NCBI RefSeq assembly: GCF_009905735.1
Contig: NZ_JAAALE010000008.1
Coordinates: 1-64,000, forward strand
DNA from: Porphyrobacter sp. SLTP
GTDB taxonomy: Bacteria; Pseudomonadota; Alphaproteobacteria; Sphingomonadales; Sphingomonadaceae
Direction: 5' to 3'
DNA: 64,000 nt
In this document: positions 26,782-35,858 of the stretch, piece after piece
How the letters are laid out: each line of letters begins with the position of its first letter
How positions within the stretch are numbered: position 1 is the first letter of the stretch
Made by a program: the position numbers and the translations under genes
Notes under the pieces: model-generated
What the model saw: the letters and a program-made list of their open reading frames with translations, nothing else
What the model was told of the DNA's origin: nothing
Database searches by the model: none

Positions 26782-27486
26782 CTACAGCCCCCGCCAGATC
26801 TTGGCGGGTGCGGCGTCCTTGGCGCCCCAGCGTGACGGCGTGCAGCGGGCGGGGCGGAAGGTCTTGGAATAGCACAGCCTGATTTCCTCCAGCCACCCGC
26901 GCGCGTTGAGTTTCACCCCAATCGCCTCCTCGCGCCAGCCGGGATTGACATCGGCAAAGGCCGCGCGGATGCGGCCTGCGGTGAGGTCGTCCTCGCGGCT
27001 GATGCGGTCGTAATCGGGCAGGCGCAGTCCTGAGCGCAGGACGCGGATGATCTTGAGGTAATTGGCGGGACGCTTGACCATGCACGCGCCGTGCTTGGCC
27101 CATTGGCGCGCGATCAGGCGTTCGGAGGGCATCAGGCACATGTTCGCGCGCACCTCGGCGGGGGTGAGCGCGTTCTTGGCCTCGCACCATTGCGGCCAGC
27201 TTTGCCCCCCTTCCGGCCACAGCCCGTGCACCACAAGCCCGAAGCGCCCGTTGGTGCCCGCGCATTGCACGGCATGGCTGCGATCATCGGCGCGGGGTTT
27301 GCAGAACTCCGGGCTCCAGCTCAATGCCAGGGTGTAGCCGGTGATCGGCATCACGCGGCGCGGCCCATCGGGCGTGACTTTGGGAACGCTGGTGACCTGC
27401 GGCGCGCGGCATTGATAGGCCTGCGCGCTCGCGGCGGCGGGGAGCGCCAGCGCGAGCGCGGCGAGGAGGCTATTCGAATACCGCAG
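26782..27486 (-). CDS. ribonuclease T2, probably CTG-initiated
   Basis: This periplasmic or secreted endoribonuclease has the two catalytic motifs LVVHGLWPE (CAS-I) and QWAKHGACM (CAS-II). The first ATG or GTG in frame (27354) leaves no signal peptide. The open frame runs further upstream and encodes LRYSNSLLAALALALPAAASAQ, a perfect signal peptide split here over residues 1-22. The only start-like codon before it is CTG at the complement of 27484-27486, preceded by GAGGAGGAGG about 7 nt away. The start overlaps the upstream membrane-protein gene by 17 bases. With this start the protein has 234 aa, normal for T2. Confidence 0.85.
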   Translation of the reverse strand: MRYSNSLLAALALALPAAASAQAYQCRAPQVTSVPKVTPDGPRRVMPITGYTLALSWSPEFCKPRADDRSHAVQCAGTNGRFGLVVHGLWPEGGQSWPQWCEAKNALTPAEVRANMCLMPSERLIARQWAKHGACMVKRPANYLKIIRVLRSGLRLPDYDRISREDDLTAGRIRAAFADVNPGWREEAIGVKLNARGWLEEIRLCYSKTFRPARCTPSRWGAKDAAPAKIWRGL

Positions 27487-27883
27487 GGCCGTCCTCCTCC
27501 TCGGGCTCGCGCGCGAACCAGCGCGCCGCTTGTGGCGTCAGCAGGCTCGCCATCGCAATGGCGACAAGCAACGGCCCGACCAGCGCGGCGGGATCGAGCA
27601 TCGCGAGCCGCAGCGCCCCGAAGCCGAGCACCAGCCAGCGGGCGAACGGCGCGGCGAAGAGGTAGATCCACGCCAGCGGGATCAGCGCAATGGTGAACTC
27701 GGCCGAGAGGGCGACGATGGTCCAGTCACGGTCCCATGCGAACCACGGGACATTCACGGCAAAGATGGTCTCGGACAGCGCCAGATCACTCAGCCCGCGC
27801 ACCAGCCGCAGCACGGCGGCGGCAAGGAAAGCGGCGGCGAAGACCCGGATCGCCAGCGGACGCGGCCCCCGGACCAGCTTCAT
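27470..27883 (-). CDS. integral membrane protein of unknown function (137 aa)
   Basis: No family is recognised. There are about four hydrophobic helices (around residues 12-26, 55-80, 85-100 and 100-115) and a short acidic C-terminal tail (REPEEEDG). The ATG overlaps the nadC stop (ATGA), and the 3' end overlaps the RNase T2 start, so nadC, this gene and RNase T2 form one leftward operon. Confidence 0.75.
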   Translation of the reverse strand: MKLVRGPRPLAIRVFAAAFLAAAVLRLVRGLSDLALSETIFAVNVPWFAWDRDWTIVALSAEFTIALIPLAWIYLFAAPFARWLVLGFGALRLAMLDPAALVGPLLVAIAMASLLTPQAARWFAREPEEEDGPAVFE

Positions 27884-28752
27884 GCCGGCTTGAAATCCAG
27901 CCCGATATCCGCGGCAGGCGCGCTCTGGGTCAGGCGGCCGACCGAGATGTAGTCGACGCCGCTCGCCGCCTTGGCCGCGATGGTATCGAGGTTCACGCCG
28001 CCGGACGCCTCGGTCGGGACACGGCCCGCGACCACGACCACGGCCTCAGTGAGCGTGGTGGGGTCCATATTGTCGAGCAGCAGATGGCTCGCACCTGCTG
28101 CCAGAGCGGGTTCGATCTGGTCGAGGCTGTCGACCTCGCAGATGATCTTGGCGACACCCGCTTCGCGCGCGCGGCGCACCGCCTCGCCGACGCTGCCGGC
28201 GACCGCGACGTGGTTGTCCTTGATCATAGCCGCATCCCACAGCCCCATGCGGTGGTTCTGCGCGCCGCCTTGGCGGGTCGCGTATTTCTCGAGGAAGCGC
28301 AGGCCGGGGATGGTCTTGCGGGTATCGAGCAGCGTGCAGGCCGGATTGCCGCCCGGGCCGCGCATCGCAGTAACATAGGCCTGCGTCATGGTGGCAATGC
28401 CGGAGAGGTGCTGGACGATGTTCAAGGCGCTGCGCTCTGCGGTCAGCAGCGCGCGGGCTCTGCCTTCAATCCGCATGAGATCGGTCCCGGCTGGCACCTT
28501 GTCCCCATCACGCGCGAGGGCTTCGATGGTGCATTCGGGATCAAGGTACCGGAAGAACGCCTCGGCCAGCGGCAGGCCCGCGACGACAATGGCATCGCGG
28601 CTGTCCATCACCCCGGTGAAGCGCGCGTTCACGGGGATGACGCTTTCAGAGGTCACATCACGCCCGCCGCCGGGCAGGCCTTCCCCCAAGTCCTCCGCCA
28701 GCGTTTCGCGGATGAACTTGGCGAGGTCGAAGCCGGGGAGGGTGAAGGTCAT
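27880..28752 (-). CDS. nadC: nicotinate-nucleotide pyrophosphorylase (carboxylating)
   Basis: NadC makes nicotinate mononucleotide from quinolinate and PRPP in NAD synthesis. The 290 aa contain RDVTSESVIP, the conserved LNIVQHLSGIAT, TRKTIPGLRFLEKYA and GGAQNHRMGLWDAAMIKDNH (four key blocks), and the C-terminal EASGGVNL and SVGRLTQSAP phosphate-binding motifs. No nadA or nadB is near. It heads a three-gene leftward operon with an internal membrane protein and RNase T2. Confidence 0.96.
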   Translation of the reverse strand: MTFTLPGFDLAKFIRETLAEDLGEGLPGGGRDVTSESVIPVNARFTGVMDSRDAIVVAGLPLAEAFFRYLDPECTIEALARDGDKVPAGTDLMRIEGRARALLTAERSALNIVQHLSGIATMTQAYVTAMRGPGGNPACTLLDTRKTIPGLRFLEKYATRQGGAQNHRMGLWDAAMIKDNHVAVAGSVGEAVRRAREAGVAKIICEVDSLDQIEPALAAGASHLLLDNMDPTTLTEAVVVVAGRVPTEASGGVNLDTIAAKAASGVDYISVGRLTQSAPAADIGLDFKPA

Positions 28753-28842
28753 GCGTTCTCAATAAACGGTCGCAAGGCGACCGCAAGGCCGACCGGCCGC
28801 CCGCAGGTGCCCGGAGCGTAGCGAAGGAACAGCACCGAGGAC

Positions 28843-28862
28843 GGGGGCGCGGAGGCGCCCCC
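28843..28862 (-). terminator. GC-only hairpin after the response regulator gene (weak terminator candidate)
   Basis: A perfect 8-bp stem GGGGGCGC/GCGCCCCC with a 4-base loop sits 7 bases past the stop of the LytTR response regulator, read on the minus strand. No T run follows on either side, so it may be a Rho-independent terminator of poor quality or an mRNA end-protecting hairpin. Confidence 0.4.
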
Positions 28863-28869
28863 GCACCCA

Positions 28870-29676
28870 TCAATGCACGAACCGCGCCACCACATCCCTG
28901 TAGCTGCGACTCACCTTCACCTCGGCGCCGCTTTCCAGCACCAGGAAGCATTCGCCGTTGGTGTGCGGCTTCACCTGGCGCACCAGATCGAGGTTCACGA
29001 TGGTCGAGCGGTGCACGCGCTGGAACTTGCGCGGGTCAAGGCGGCGCTCGAGGTCCTTCATCGTCTCGCGCAGCACCAGTGAATTGTCGCCGGTGGAGAT
29101 GATCATGTAATCGCCCGCGGCCTCGATATGCTCGATCGTGTCCACCTCGACGCGGAAGATCTGGCCGCGGTCCTTGACGTTGATGAGCTTTTCGAAGCGG
29201 TCCGCGCTTTCTGCGGCCGGCGCGGTAGTCTCCACAAAGTCCGCCGCCCGTTCAGGTGCAATTTCCGAGAGCACTTCGAGCAGCTGCCCGGCATCCTCGG
29301 ACGATTTCTTCTCAGCCAGACGCTGACGGACGCGTTCGATCGTGTCGGCGAGCTTCTGTTCGTCGACCGGCTTCATCAGGTAATTGACGGCGTTGGCCTC
29401 GAAGGCGCGGATCGCGTGTTCTTCATAAGCGGTGACGAAGACGAACAGAGGGGGTTCGATCTCCATCACGCCCTTCACGACAGAAAAGCCGTCAAAGCCG
29501 GGCATCTGGATGTCGAGGAAGACCAGATCGGGTTTCTCGGTCTTGATCTTGCGGATCGCTTCGCGCCCATTGGCGCAAGTGTCGATGATCTCGACGTCCT
29601 CGAACGGCGCAAGGCGCAGTTGGAGGCCCTGAATCGCGAGCTTTTCGTCATCGACGAGAATGGTTCTGATAGTCAT
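28870..29676 (-). CDS. LytTR-type response regulator
   Basis: The receiver domain has Asp55 (LVFLDIQMPG), the acidic pair at the N-terminus (VDDE) and the Lys in MKPVDEQK. The LytTR DNA-binding domain follows a linker of about 35 residues and starts near INVKDRGQIFRVEVD, with the QRVHRSTIVNLDLV motif at its end. The length is 268 aa. Its start codon overlaps the stop of the sensor kinase gene (ATGA). It is likely the cognate regulator of that kinase; targets are unknown. Confidence 0.94.
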   Translation of the reverse strand: MTIRTILVDDEKLAIQGLQLRLAPFEDVEIIDTCANGREAIRKIKTEKPDLVFLDIQMPGFDGFSVVKGVMEIEPPLFVFVTAYEEHAIRAFEANAVNYLMKPVDEQKLADTIERVRQRLAEKKSSEDAGQLLEVLSEIAPERAADFVETTAPAAESADRFEKLINVKDRGQIFRVEVDTIEHIEAAGDYMIISTGDNSLVLRETMKDLERRLDPRKFQRVHRSTIVNLDLVRQVKPHTNGECFLVLESGAEVKVSRSYRDVVARFVH

Positions 29677-30902
29677 GCGGGGGTTCCGATTGTTCGTTGG
29701 GGGGGATTGAGGGGGATGATGTTGTCTCCCCCGGCCACGGCAGAGGGGCCAGAAGCCCCTGACCCTGCCGCGACGGGTTCGGGCACATCAGCCCGGGTGA
29801 AGGGGATTTCGATCAGCACGGTAAAGCCGCCCCCAGCTTCCGAACGGGTTTCAAACAGGTGTGTGTCGCCATAGGCCTGGGCCAGCCGATTGCGGATATT
29901 GGCAAGGCCGACCCCGGTGGAGACCGGACGGCCCGGCACAGGCGTGCCGGACGGATCGCCCGCCATGAAACGCTGCACGTCTTCGATACCCGGCCCGGTA
30001 TCCTCGACGGTGAGCCGCAGCCGATCGCCGATCACCCGCGCGGTGAGCGAGATGCGCGCACCTTCCTCCTGCGGGCTGACGGCATATTTGATCGCGTTTT
30101 CGACCAAGGGTTGCAGCAGCATCGCGGGCAGCTGCGCGGCGAGCGCGGCGTCCTCGATCTCGAAATGGGTGCGCAGGCGTTCTTCGAACCGCATCCGCTC
30201 GATATCGAGATAGAGCTGCAAGGTCTCGACCTCCTGCGCCAGCGTCACCTGACTGCCGGGCTCTGCGATCAGGGTATGGCGCAGGAAGCCTGACAGGCGG
30301 GTGAGCATCGCATTGGCGGGCTCGGTCTGCTTCAGCAGCACCAGCGTGCTGATCGAATTGAGCGTGTTGAACAGGAAGTGCGGGTTGAGCTGGTAACGCA
30401 GCATCGCCAGCTGCGCGGCGGTCGCCTGCGCTTCCAGCCGCTCCAGCCGGTCGGCCTGCTGCTCCACCGTCAGGAAGAAATTGATCGCGTAATAGAGCGC
30501 GCTCCACCCACCCAGCAGCGTCAGCGGCAGATAGAGCAGCCCGATCAACCGCTGGGCGAAGGTCGTCTCGCGGCTGGCGGCGTAATAGACGCCTTGCACC
30601 CACGCATCGATCGACGCGTGCAGCACCACCGCAAAGAACAGCACCACGGCGGTCAGCCCCCAGGTTACCAGCGGGCTTTGATGGATCAACTTGCGGTAGA
30701 TCACCGACAGGATCAGGCTGATCGAAAAGCCGGTGATGGTGGTGACAAGGATCAGCGCCAGCAGATCCAGCGGCTGCTCGTTCGCAAGCGCGGAGACCGC
30801 ACGCAACAGGAAAGCCGCGCCCCAGCCTGCCAACTGGAGGTTCCAGAACGCCCGGTTCTTGCTGGCGAAGAACGGCGCCGCCTGGATCTGGAGCACTGCC
30901 AT
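29673..30902 (-). CDS. LytS/AlgZ-type sensor histidine kinase
   Basis: This integral membrane kinase has about four membrane segments in residues 22-145, followed by a linker helix and the His-kinase domain of the LytS type. The phosphorylated His is His175 in QLNPHFLFNTLNS, and the ATP-binding part has LLQPLVENAIKYA and EDTGPGI, then STGVGLANIRNRL. There is no recognised periplasmic sensing domain; the signal may be membrane-derived. It is paired with the LytTR regulator downstream. Confidence 0.93.
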   Translation of the reverse strand: MAVLQIQAAPFFASKNRAFWNLQLAGWGAAFLLRAVSALANEQPLDLLALILVTTITGFSISLILSVIYRKLIHQSPLVTWGLTAVVLFFAVVLHASIDAWVQGVYYAASRETTFAQRLIGLLYLPLTLLGGWSALYYAINFFLTVEQQADRLERLEAQATAAQLAMLRYQLNPHFLFNTLNSISTLVLLKQTEPANAMLTRLSGFLRHTLIAEPGSQVTLAQEVETLQLYLDIERMRFEERLRTHFEIEDAALAAQLPAMLLQPLVENAIKYAVSPQEEGARISLTARVIGDRLRLTVEDTGPGIEDVQRFMAGDPSGTPVPGRPVSTGVGLANIRNRLAQAYGDTHLFETRSEAGGGFTVLIEIPFTRADVPEPVAAGSGASGPSAVAGGDNIIPLNPPQRTIGTPA

Positions 30903-30988
30903 AGCCCGACAGTCCTAACTCATTTCGTCGCAAACCACACGGCTAATCGGTCGCATCATCGCGGGGCCGCCACGGCTCGGCGCAAGGA

Positions 30989-31993
30989 TTACCGCTTCGC
31001 TCGGGAGATGAGGCCGCCGGCCGGGTCGATCTCGCGGCGGAAATGGGTGGCCCAGTCGGCCTTGCCCTGATCCGCCATCAGGGACTGCACCACCGGAACT
31101 TCAGCGGCCATCGCCTCGGCCCGTTCATCCCAGCCTTCGTGATGACGCCGCACCCTGAGCCCGGCGTCGTGGGTCGAACCCCAGCGGGTCATGAAGGCGA
31201 CAGCAGCCTGCGGATCATAGCCCGCATTGGCGAGCAGCCACGGCACCAGCCGGTCGGCCTCCCGCTCGACCCGGCGCACATGCTTGGCCTTGCGCCCGTT
31301 ACGCTCAAGCCAGGCATTATGGCCGAGCACATTATGCGCCAGCTCATGCGCGACCAGCGCGGCGAATAACGGCTCTTCCGCATAGCCGAAGGCGGGAAAA
31401 CCGATCCCGATCACCACCCGCGCGCCATCGGCGACCGCCCGCTTGCCATCGCCCATCAGTTCGAACCGGGTGGCGCAGACCTCGACCGGTTGAACGCGCG
31501 CTTCCGCCCCATCCGCAAAGCCAATCGCGATGCCGCCGTGTTCGGTCAGCATCGCTTCGATGTGGTCATGCGCGCGCACCAGCCGCTGCCATTCCATCGC
31601 CGCGCCTGCGGGCCACTCGTTCGGGTCGAACCGTTCGAGCGCAATGACCTCGCGGTTTCGGGGGAACGCCCCCGACAGCGCGGCGGGCGATCCGCGCGCG
31701 GCGGTCTGCACCGCGAAGTCGCGTTCCAGTCCCAGTGCGGCGCGGGCGATCGCGGGCGAACCGTAGCTTGCCATGTCCTGCAATTGCAGCCCGATGCTCG
31801 GCACGACCCGCGGGCAAAAGGCGGCATTCGCGCGGGCGAGGTGCCAGCCCACATCCTGCAAGCGTTGGTCAGCGTCCTGATAGCGCCCGATGGCCGCCCG
31901 TTCGGCCGCGTAGTCGATCACCGGCGGCGCCTCCTGCGGCTGTGACGCCAGTGGAGCGGCCAGCAGCAGCGCGGCGAGCGCAATGGCGCGCAT
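30989..31993 (-). CDS. M48-type zinc metalloprotease, exported (334 aa)
   Basis: The ATG at the complement of 31991-31993 starts a signal peptide (MRAIALAALLLAAPLASQ). The zinc motif HELAHNVLGH at 216-225 is the M48 HExxH, with a downstream Glu in EREADRL as third ligand. The mature protein has only two cysteines (Cys60 and Cys173), a probable disulfide. The start overlaps the stop of the DsbA-like gene (TGATG), so its synthesis is coupled to a disulfide-forming protein. The in-frame extension to 32080 is rejected because it overlaps dsbA without homology. The protein is probably periplasmic. Confidence 0.85.
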   Translation of the reverse strand: MRAIALAALLLAAPLASQPQEAPPVIDYAAERAAIGRYQDADQRLQDVGWHLARANAAFCPRVVPSIGLQLQDMASYGSPAIARAALGLERDFAVQTAARGSPAALSGAFPRNREVIALERFDPNEWPAGAAMEWQRLVRAHDHIEAMLTEHGGIAIGFADGAEARVQPVEVCATRFELMGDGKRAVADGARVVIGIGFPAFGYAEEPLFAALVAHELAHNVLGHNAWLERNGRKAKHVRRVEREADRLVPWLLANAGYDPQAAVAFMTRWGSTHDAGLRVRRHHEGWDERAEAMAAEVPVVQSLMADQGKADWATHFRREIDPAGGLISRAKR

Positions 31994-32721
31994 CAACGCG
32001 CCTCGGTCGACGCGGCGAGCGCGGCCTTGAGCTTTTCGTAGCCGACCGCCCCGCCAAACGGGGTCTTGCCCGCGATCCATGCCGGGGTGCCAGTGAAGCC
32101 CAGCGAGCGGGCGAAATCGAGGTTGCGGGCGATCTCGGTCGAAACGGCATCGGACGCCGCATCACGCTCGGCCCGCGCCATGTCGAGCCCGGCTGACTTG
32201 GCGGCGGCGGTGACATCGCCGGTCGCGAACATGGCATCGTGGAAGGCGCGGTACTTGCCCTGCAATCCTGCCGCCAGCGCCATGCGCGAGGCGACATCGC
32301 TGCCTTCAAAGATCGGCCATTCGCGGATCACGACCTTCAGATCCGGGTCTTCGGCAATCAGCTGATTCACGTCCTTGAGGCTCGCCTCGCAATAAGGGCA
32401 GTTATAGTCGGTGAACTCGACCAGCACGGTCTTGCCGTTGGGGTTGCCGAGCACCACGCCGGGGAAAGGCTCGCGGACTTCGCCGCCCATCTGTGCCAGC
32501 CGCTTGGCCGATTCCTGCTCCTCGTAAGCCTGCGCCATCTGCGGCAGCAGATCGGGGTTGGCGAGCAGGAAGGTGCGGGTGCGGTTGTCCGCAAGGCCGG
32601 AGTAGGACCACGCCGCCGCCCCCAGAAAGCCGAACACCAGCGCCAGCAGCGCGGTCAGCAGGGTCGCGGTCAGCGTGCGGGGCGCGTCTGCGGGGGGGGA
32701 GGCAGGCGGTTGGGAGGACAT
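31993..32721 (-). CDS. DsbA-family thiol oxidoreductase, membrane-anchored
   Basis: The 242-residue protein has an N-terminal transmembrane segment (about residues 20-40) and a periplasmic DsbA-like domain. The redox site is CPYC at 108-111 (DYNCPYCEAS), followed by the helical insertion and the conserved GFTGTPAWI loop (cis-Pro motif GTPA). This resembles BdbD/ScsC-type proteins rather than classical soluble DsbA. It forms or isomerises disulfides in exported proteins. It lies between two M48 proteases, 41 bases after one and overlapping the start of the other. Confidence 0.88.
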   Translation of the reverse strand: MSSQPPASPPADAPRTLTATLLTALLALVFGFLGAAAWSYSGLADNRTRTFLLANPDLLPQMAQAYEEQESAKRLAQMGGEVREPFPGVVLGNPNGKTVLVEFTDYNCPYCEASLKDVNQLIAEDPDLKVVIREWPIFEGSDVASRMALAAGLQGKYRAFHDAMFATGDVTAAAKSAGLDMARAERDAASDAVSTEIARNLDFARSLGFTGTPAWIAGKTPFGGAVGYEKLKAALAASTEAR

Positions 32722-32762
32722 GCGCGAGGGTTCCGTCGGTCAGCGGGTGAATGCGCGCCAGC

Positions 32763-34127
32763 CTAGCGCCGGTCGCGCAGCCGTTCCAGTTCAGCGCGCG
32801 CTTCCAGGGCAACATCCTGCGCGCGGATCCAGTCGGGCGAGCCATAGGGCAGGCTCGCCTCGGCGGCCTGCGCGTTCATCAAAGCCTGCGGGTAGAGCCG
32901 GTTCATCACCTGCTGCTCCGCGCTCGCCAGCCGTGCGCGCGGAATATCGCCGCGCGCTTCATAGACCACGCCCAGCTGATACCATGCGAAGGGATTGTAG
33001 CGATCCTTCTGCACCGAAGCGCGCAGCACCTGTTCAGCCTCGGGGAAATTGGCCTTGTTCTCGGTCGCGATCAGGGCGTGGCCGAGCATTCCGGCAATCA
33101 GCGGATGGGCGCGGGTCAGCTCGGTCGCGCGGCGCAGCGGCACCAGCGCTTCGACCGGTCGGCCGGATTCGAGCAGCACTTGCCCCTTCAACTCAAGAAA
33201 CCACGGATTGTCGGGTTCTGCCGCCAGCAGCGCGTCAGCCTCAGCCAGCGCCATGTCGACCCGCGCTTCCTTGTGATAGGCATAGGCGCGGGCATAGCGC
33301 GCCGGGATGCTGGTGTCGCGCGGGGGATAGGCGTTGAACGTGCGCTGCGGTTCGGCAAGGTAGCCGAAGAGCTTGGCCTTGGCCCGCACGAAGCGTTCTT
33401 GCAGCGCCAGATCGGGCGGCGCATCCCACGCCGGGTCCTTTTCCAGCAACCCGCGCAGCACTTGGATACGGTCACCCGACAGCGGGTGCGTGCGGGCATA
33501 GGCGGCTTCGTCCGCCTGACTGTAGCCCGCGCGGATTTCATTGCCGCGCAGCCGCTCGAAGAACTTGATCATCCCCTTGCCGGTGATGCCTGCGCCCGAG
33601 AGATAACGCGCGCCGGCGAGATCGGTCGAGGCTTCCTGATCGCGGTTGAAGGAGAGAAAGCTCCCCATCGCAGCCTGTTGTCCGGCGGCAATGATACCCA
33701 TTGCGCCTTCGCCCGCCCCGGCCAGCGCCGCGCCGACGCCGAGCAGCAGCGACAGGATTGAGATATTGGTTGCCCGCTTGGTGCGCTCGTCGAAACGGAC
33801 CACGTGGCCAGCCGTGATGTGCCCCAGCTCGTGCGCGAGCACGCCTTGCACTTCGTTGGCGGTTTCGGCCTCGTTGATCAGGCCCGAATGGACATAGATC
33901 GCCTGCCCGCCCGCCACGAAAGCGTTGATCGAACCGTCATTGATCAGCACCAGCTCGACATTACCGGGTTCAAGCTCGCTCGCCTCGACCAGCGGGGCGA
34001 CCATGTCCTTGAGCAGTTCCTCGGTCTCGGCATCGCGCAGGATCGACTGCGCAGCGACCGGCTGGACTGCAAGAATCGCGCTCGCCAGCAGCGCAAGCAG
34101 GACGGCAAGGGGTTGGGGGCGACGCAT
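32763..34127 (-). CDS. M48 metalloprotease with TPR region (BepA-like)
   Basis: A signal peptide (cleavage after PVAA-Q) is followed by an M48 protease domain with HELGH at 99-103 and a downstream Glu (QEAST), and a C-terminal TPR-like half (repeated AxxxxP..A pattern, about residues 270-440). This is the architecture of BepA/YfgC, which degrades misfolded outer-membrane proteins such as LptD. No cysteine was found in the mature sequence, unlike the coupled M48 protein downstream. It is the first gene of the M48-DsbA-M48 leftward run. Confidence 0.88.
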   Translation of the reverse strand: MRRPQPLAVLLALLASAILAVQPVAAQSILRDAETEELLKDMVAPLVEASELEPGNVELVLINDGSINAFVAGGQAIYVHSGLINEAETANEVQGVLAHELGHITAGHVVRFDERTKRATNISILSLLLGVGAALAGAGEGAMGIIAAGQQAAMGSFLSFNRDQEASTDLAGARYLSGAGITGKGMIKFFERLRGNEIRAGYSQADEAAYARTHPLSGDRIQVLRGLLEKDPAWDAPPDLALQERFVRAKAKLFGYLAEPQRTFNAYPPRDTSIPARYARAYAYHKEARVDMALAEADALLAAEPDNPWFLELKGQVLLESGRPVEALVPLRRATELTRAHPLIAGMLGHALIATENKANFPEAEQVLRASVQKDRYNPFAWYQLGVVYEARGDIPRARLASAEQQVMNRLYPQALMNAQAAEASLPYGSPDWIRAQDVALEARAELERLRDRR

Positions 34128-34178
34128 TACGCCGACCCTACTGCGTTTCCGCCTGAACTCAAACTGAAGCGCGCGGCC

Positions 34179-35858
34179 TCACCCGAACAGCTTGCGTGCC
34201 GCGCGTTCGATCTGGGCGAGGTCTTCGGGCACTTCGGCGAGGATTTCCGCGCAGCCGATTTCATCGCGGCGGATCAGCACCAGCGCGAATTCCGGCCCGG
34301 CCCCGTCGAGATGTTCGAGCGAGATCGCATCCAGCGCGCGCAACTGTTGCGCGAGCGCCTCGCGCACGGCGGCGGCATCTTCGACCGGCTTGCCCTGCTC
34401 TTCGCGGCGCAAGCGGCGCTCGGCCTTGACCACGGCTTTCACCCCGCCTTCGACTTCGGCGAGGAAGCGCGACAGGCTCCCGCGTTCCAGCTTCAGGCGG
34501 TGGGCGTGGGTCAGCACGGCGGCGTATTCGGTGAGGCGCGTCTTGTCGTAGTCGTGCCCGAACACGAGCTTGACCACCGGGGTCATCGGCGCGCGGTCCT
34601 GCACGGTGAGGCCGCTTTCCGCGATCAGTTCGGCATAGTCATCGGGCGCGGCCTGCGCGGCGAGGCTGAAGTCATAGGCGCGGCTGACCGCGGCATAGAG
34701 CGCGTTGCGGCTGCGATCTTCGGTGCTGTCAGCGGCACGCGCAAGTTCGCGCGCGGCGGCAAGGCAATCATAGAGCCCGGCATCATCGGGCAGATCGTCG
34801 ACAAAATCGTCGGCGAAATCATCGTCTTCGGCCACCGGATCGGCGATGGGCGCGACCGGTGTGAAGACCGGCACAGCTTCGATTGCGGGCTCGGGTTCCA
34901 GTTCACTCACGGGCTCCAGGCCGAAGTGTGTGGTGCCGTAATCGGGCTCCGGCACGTCCTCGTCTTCCGGCAGCGGCTCAAGGCCGGTCAGGTCGATCGC
35001 CTTCTTGGTCGGCGCTTCGATGTAATCGGCCAAGGAGGCGAAATTGTATCCGGCAAGCTCGCCCTCGCCTTCGTCCTCGTCATATTCCTCGTCGTCATCG
35101 CCGAGGCCGAACTGGCTGAAATCGGGCATCCGCAGACCTTCGTCGGCGCCGACGGCGTCATCCGCGCTTTCATGCGCAGGCGAATCGGCCCAGTCGGTCA
35201 CCGGGTCGGCGGGGCGAAGGACTGGCTCTGCGGCGAGCTCAAGCTCGGAACCCAGTTCGAGCGCCTGATCGATTTCCAGCAGCAGCTCATCCGCGGTCAA
35301 CTGGTCGGCCATTTCCTTCCAGTTGATCACGCCATAGATGAAGTCGATCGTGGAATCGTCGCTGGAATAGGGCAGCAGGATCCCGCGATAGAGGATCGCG
35401 ACGCCGGCGTGGTTGACGAACTCGGCCTCGAACCCGATCGGCGCCTGATTGGCGAGAATCTGCATGTAATGATCGGTGATGCGGCTCAGCAACGAGCGCG
35501 GCGGCACATCCGATAGCCGGGTGATGACGCCGGTGGCGCCGCATTCCTGCCCGAGCTTCGCGCCGAGGAAGCAGACCGCCGGATTGTCGATACCGCTCGA
35601 GAAGTCGAGCAGCACCGAATGCGGCCCGAAATCGGGAAGGGCGGCCGGATCGAGGTCTTCGATATTGGGGAACATGCGCTCGCCCAGCAGGCTGGCCCAG
35701 TGGTTGTAGGCGCGCACCTGCATCCGGCGCTCGTCCTGGCCGATCGCATGCGGCGGCAGGTCGCGGCGCTGGGACGACTCGGGGCCGTCGTCGTCGGATG
35801 CATCCCAGCCCCGATCCGCAATCGCGTCGGGATCGAAGGTGCCGCGCAGAGTGTCCAT
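34179..35858 (-). CDS. PAS-like (PAS_5-type) protein with long acidic linker, function unknown (559 aa)
   Basis: Three parts can be seen. Residues 34-180 have a PAS_5-like pattern (LPDFGPHSVLLDFSSGI, then VCFLGAKLGQEC and GRILLPYSSD-like residues), found in some alphaproteobacterial sensor-like proteins. Residues 190-350 are highly acidic and disordered, with runs of D/E. Residues 355-559 are helical with no recognised domain. The start was chosen at ATG 35858; a GTG 11 codons earlier is possible. There is no membrane segment. It could be a cell-envelope or cell-cycle adaptor, but this is a guess. Confidence 0.65.
   Translation of the reverse strand: MDTLRGTFDPDAIADRGWDASDDDGPESSQRRDLPPHAIGQDERRMQVRAYNHWASLLGERMFPNIEDLDPAALPDFGPHSVLLDFSSGIDNPAVCFLGAKLGQECGATGVITRLSDVPPRSLLSRITDHYMQILANQAPIGFEAEFVNHAGVAILYRGILLPYSSDDSTIDFIYGVINWKEMADQLTADELLLEIDQALELGSELELAAEPVLRPADPVTDWADSPAHESADDAVGADEGLRMPDFSQFGLGDDDEEYDEDEGEGELAGYNFASLADYIEAPTKKAIDLTGLEPLPEDEDVPEPDYGTTHFGLEPVSELEPEPAIEAVPVFTPVAPIADPVAEDDDFADDFVDDLPDDAGLYDCLAAARELARAADSTEDRSRNALYAAVSRAYDFSLAAQAAPDDYAELIAESGLTVQDRAPMTPVVKLVFGHDYDKTRLTEYAAVLTHAHRLKLERGSLSRFLAEVEGGVKAVVKAERRLRREEQGKPVEDAAAVREALAQQLRALDAISLEHLDGAGPEFALVLIRRDEIGCAEILAEVPEDLAQIERAARKLFG

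Noticed and set aside
33804..35516. 570-aa rightward ORF over the PAS-like gene and part of the M48 gene
   Set aside because: It spans two leftward genes with recognisable domains, and its translation has no signal, motif or plausible start. The equal length to the real gene is chance.
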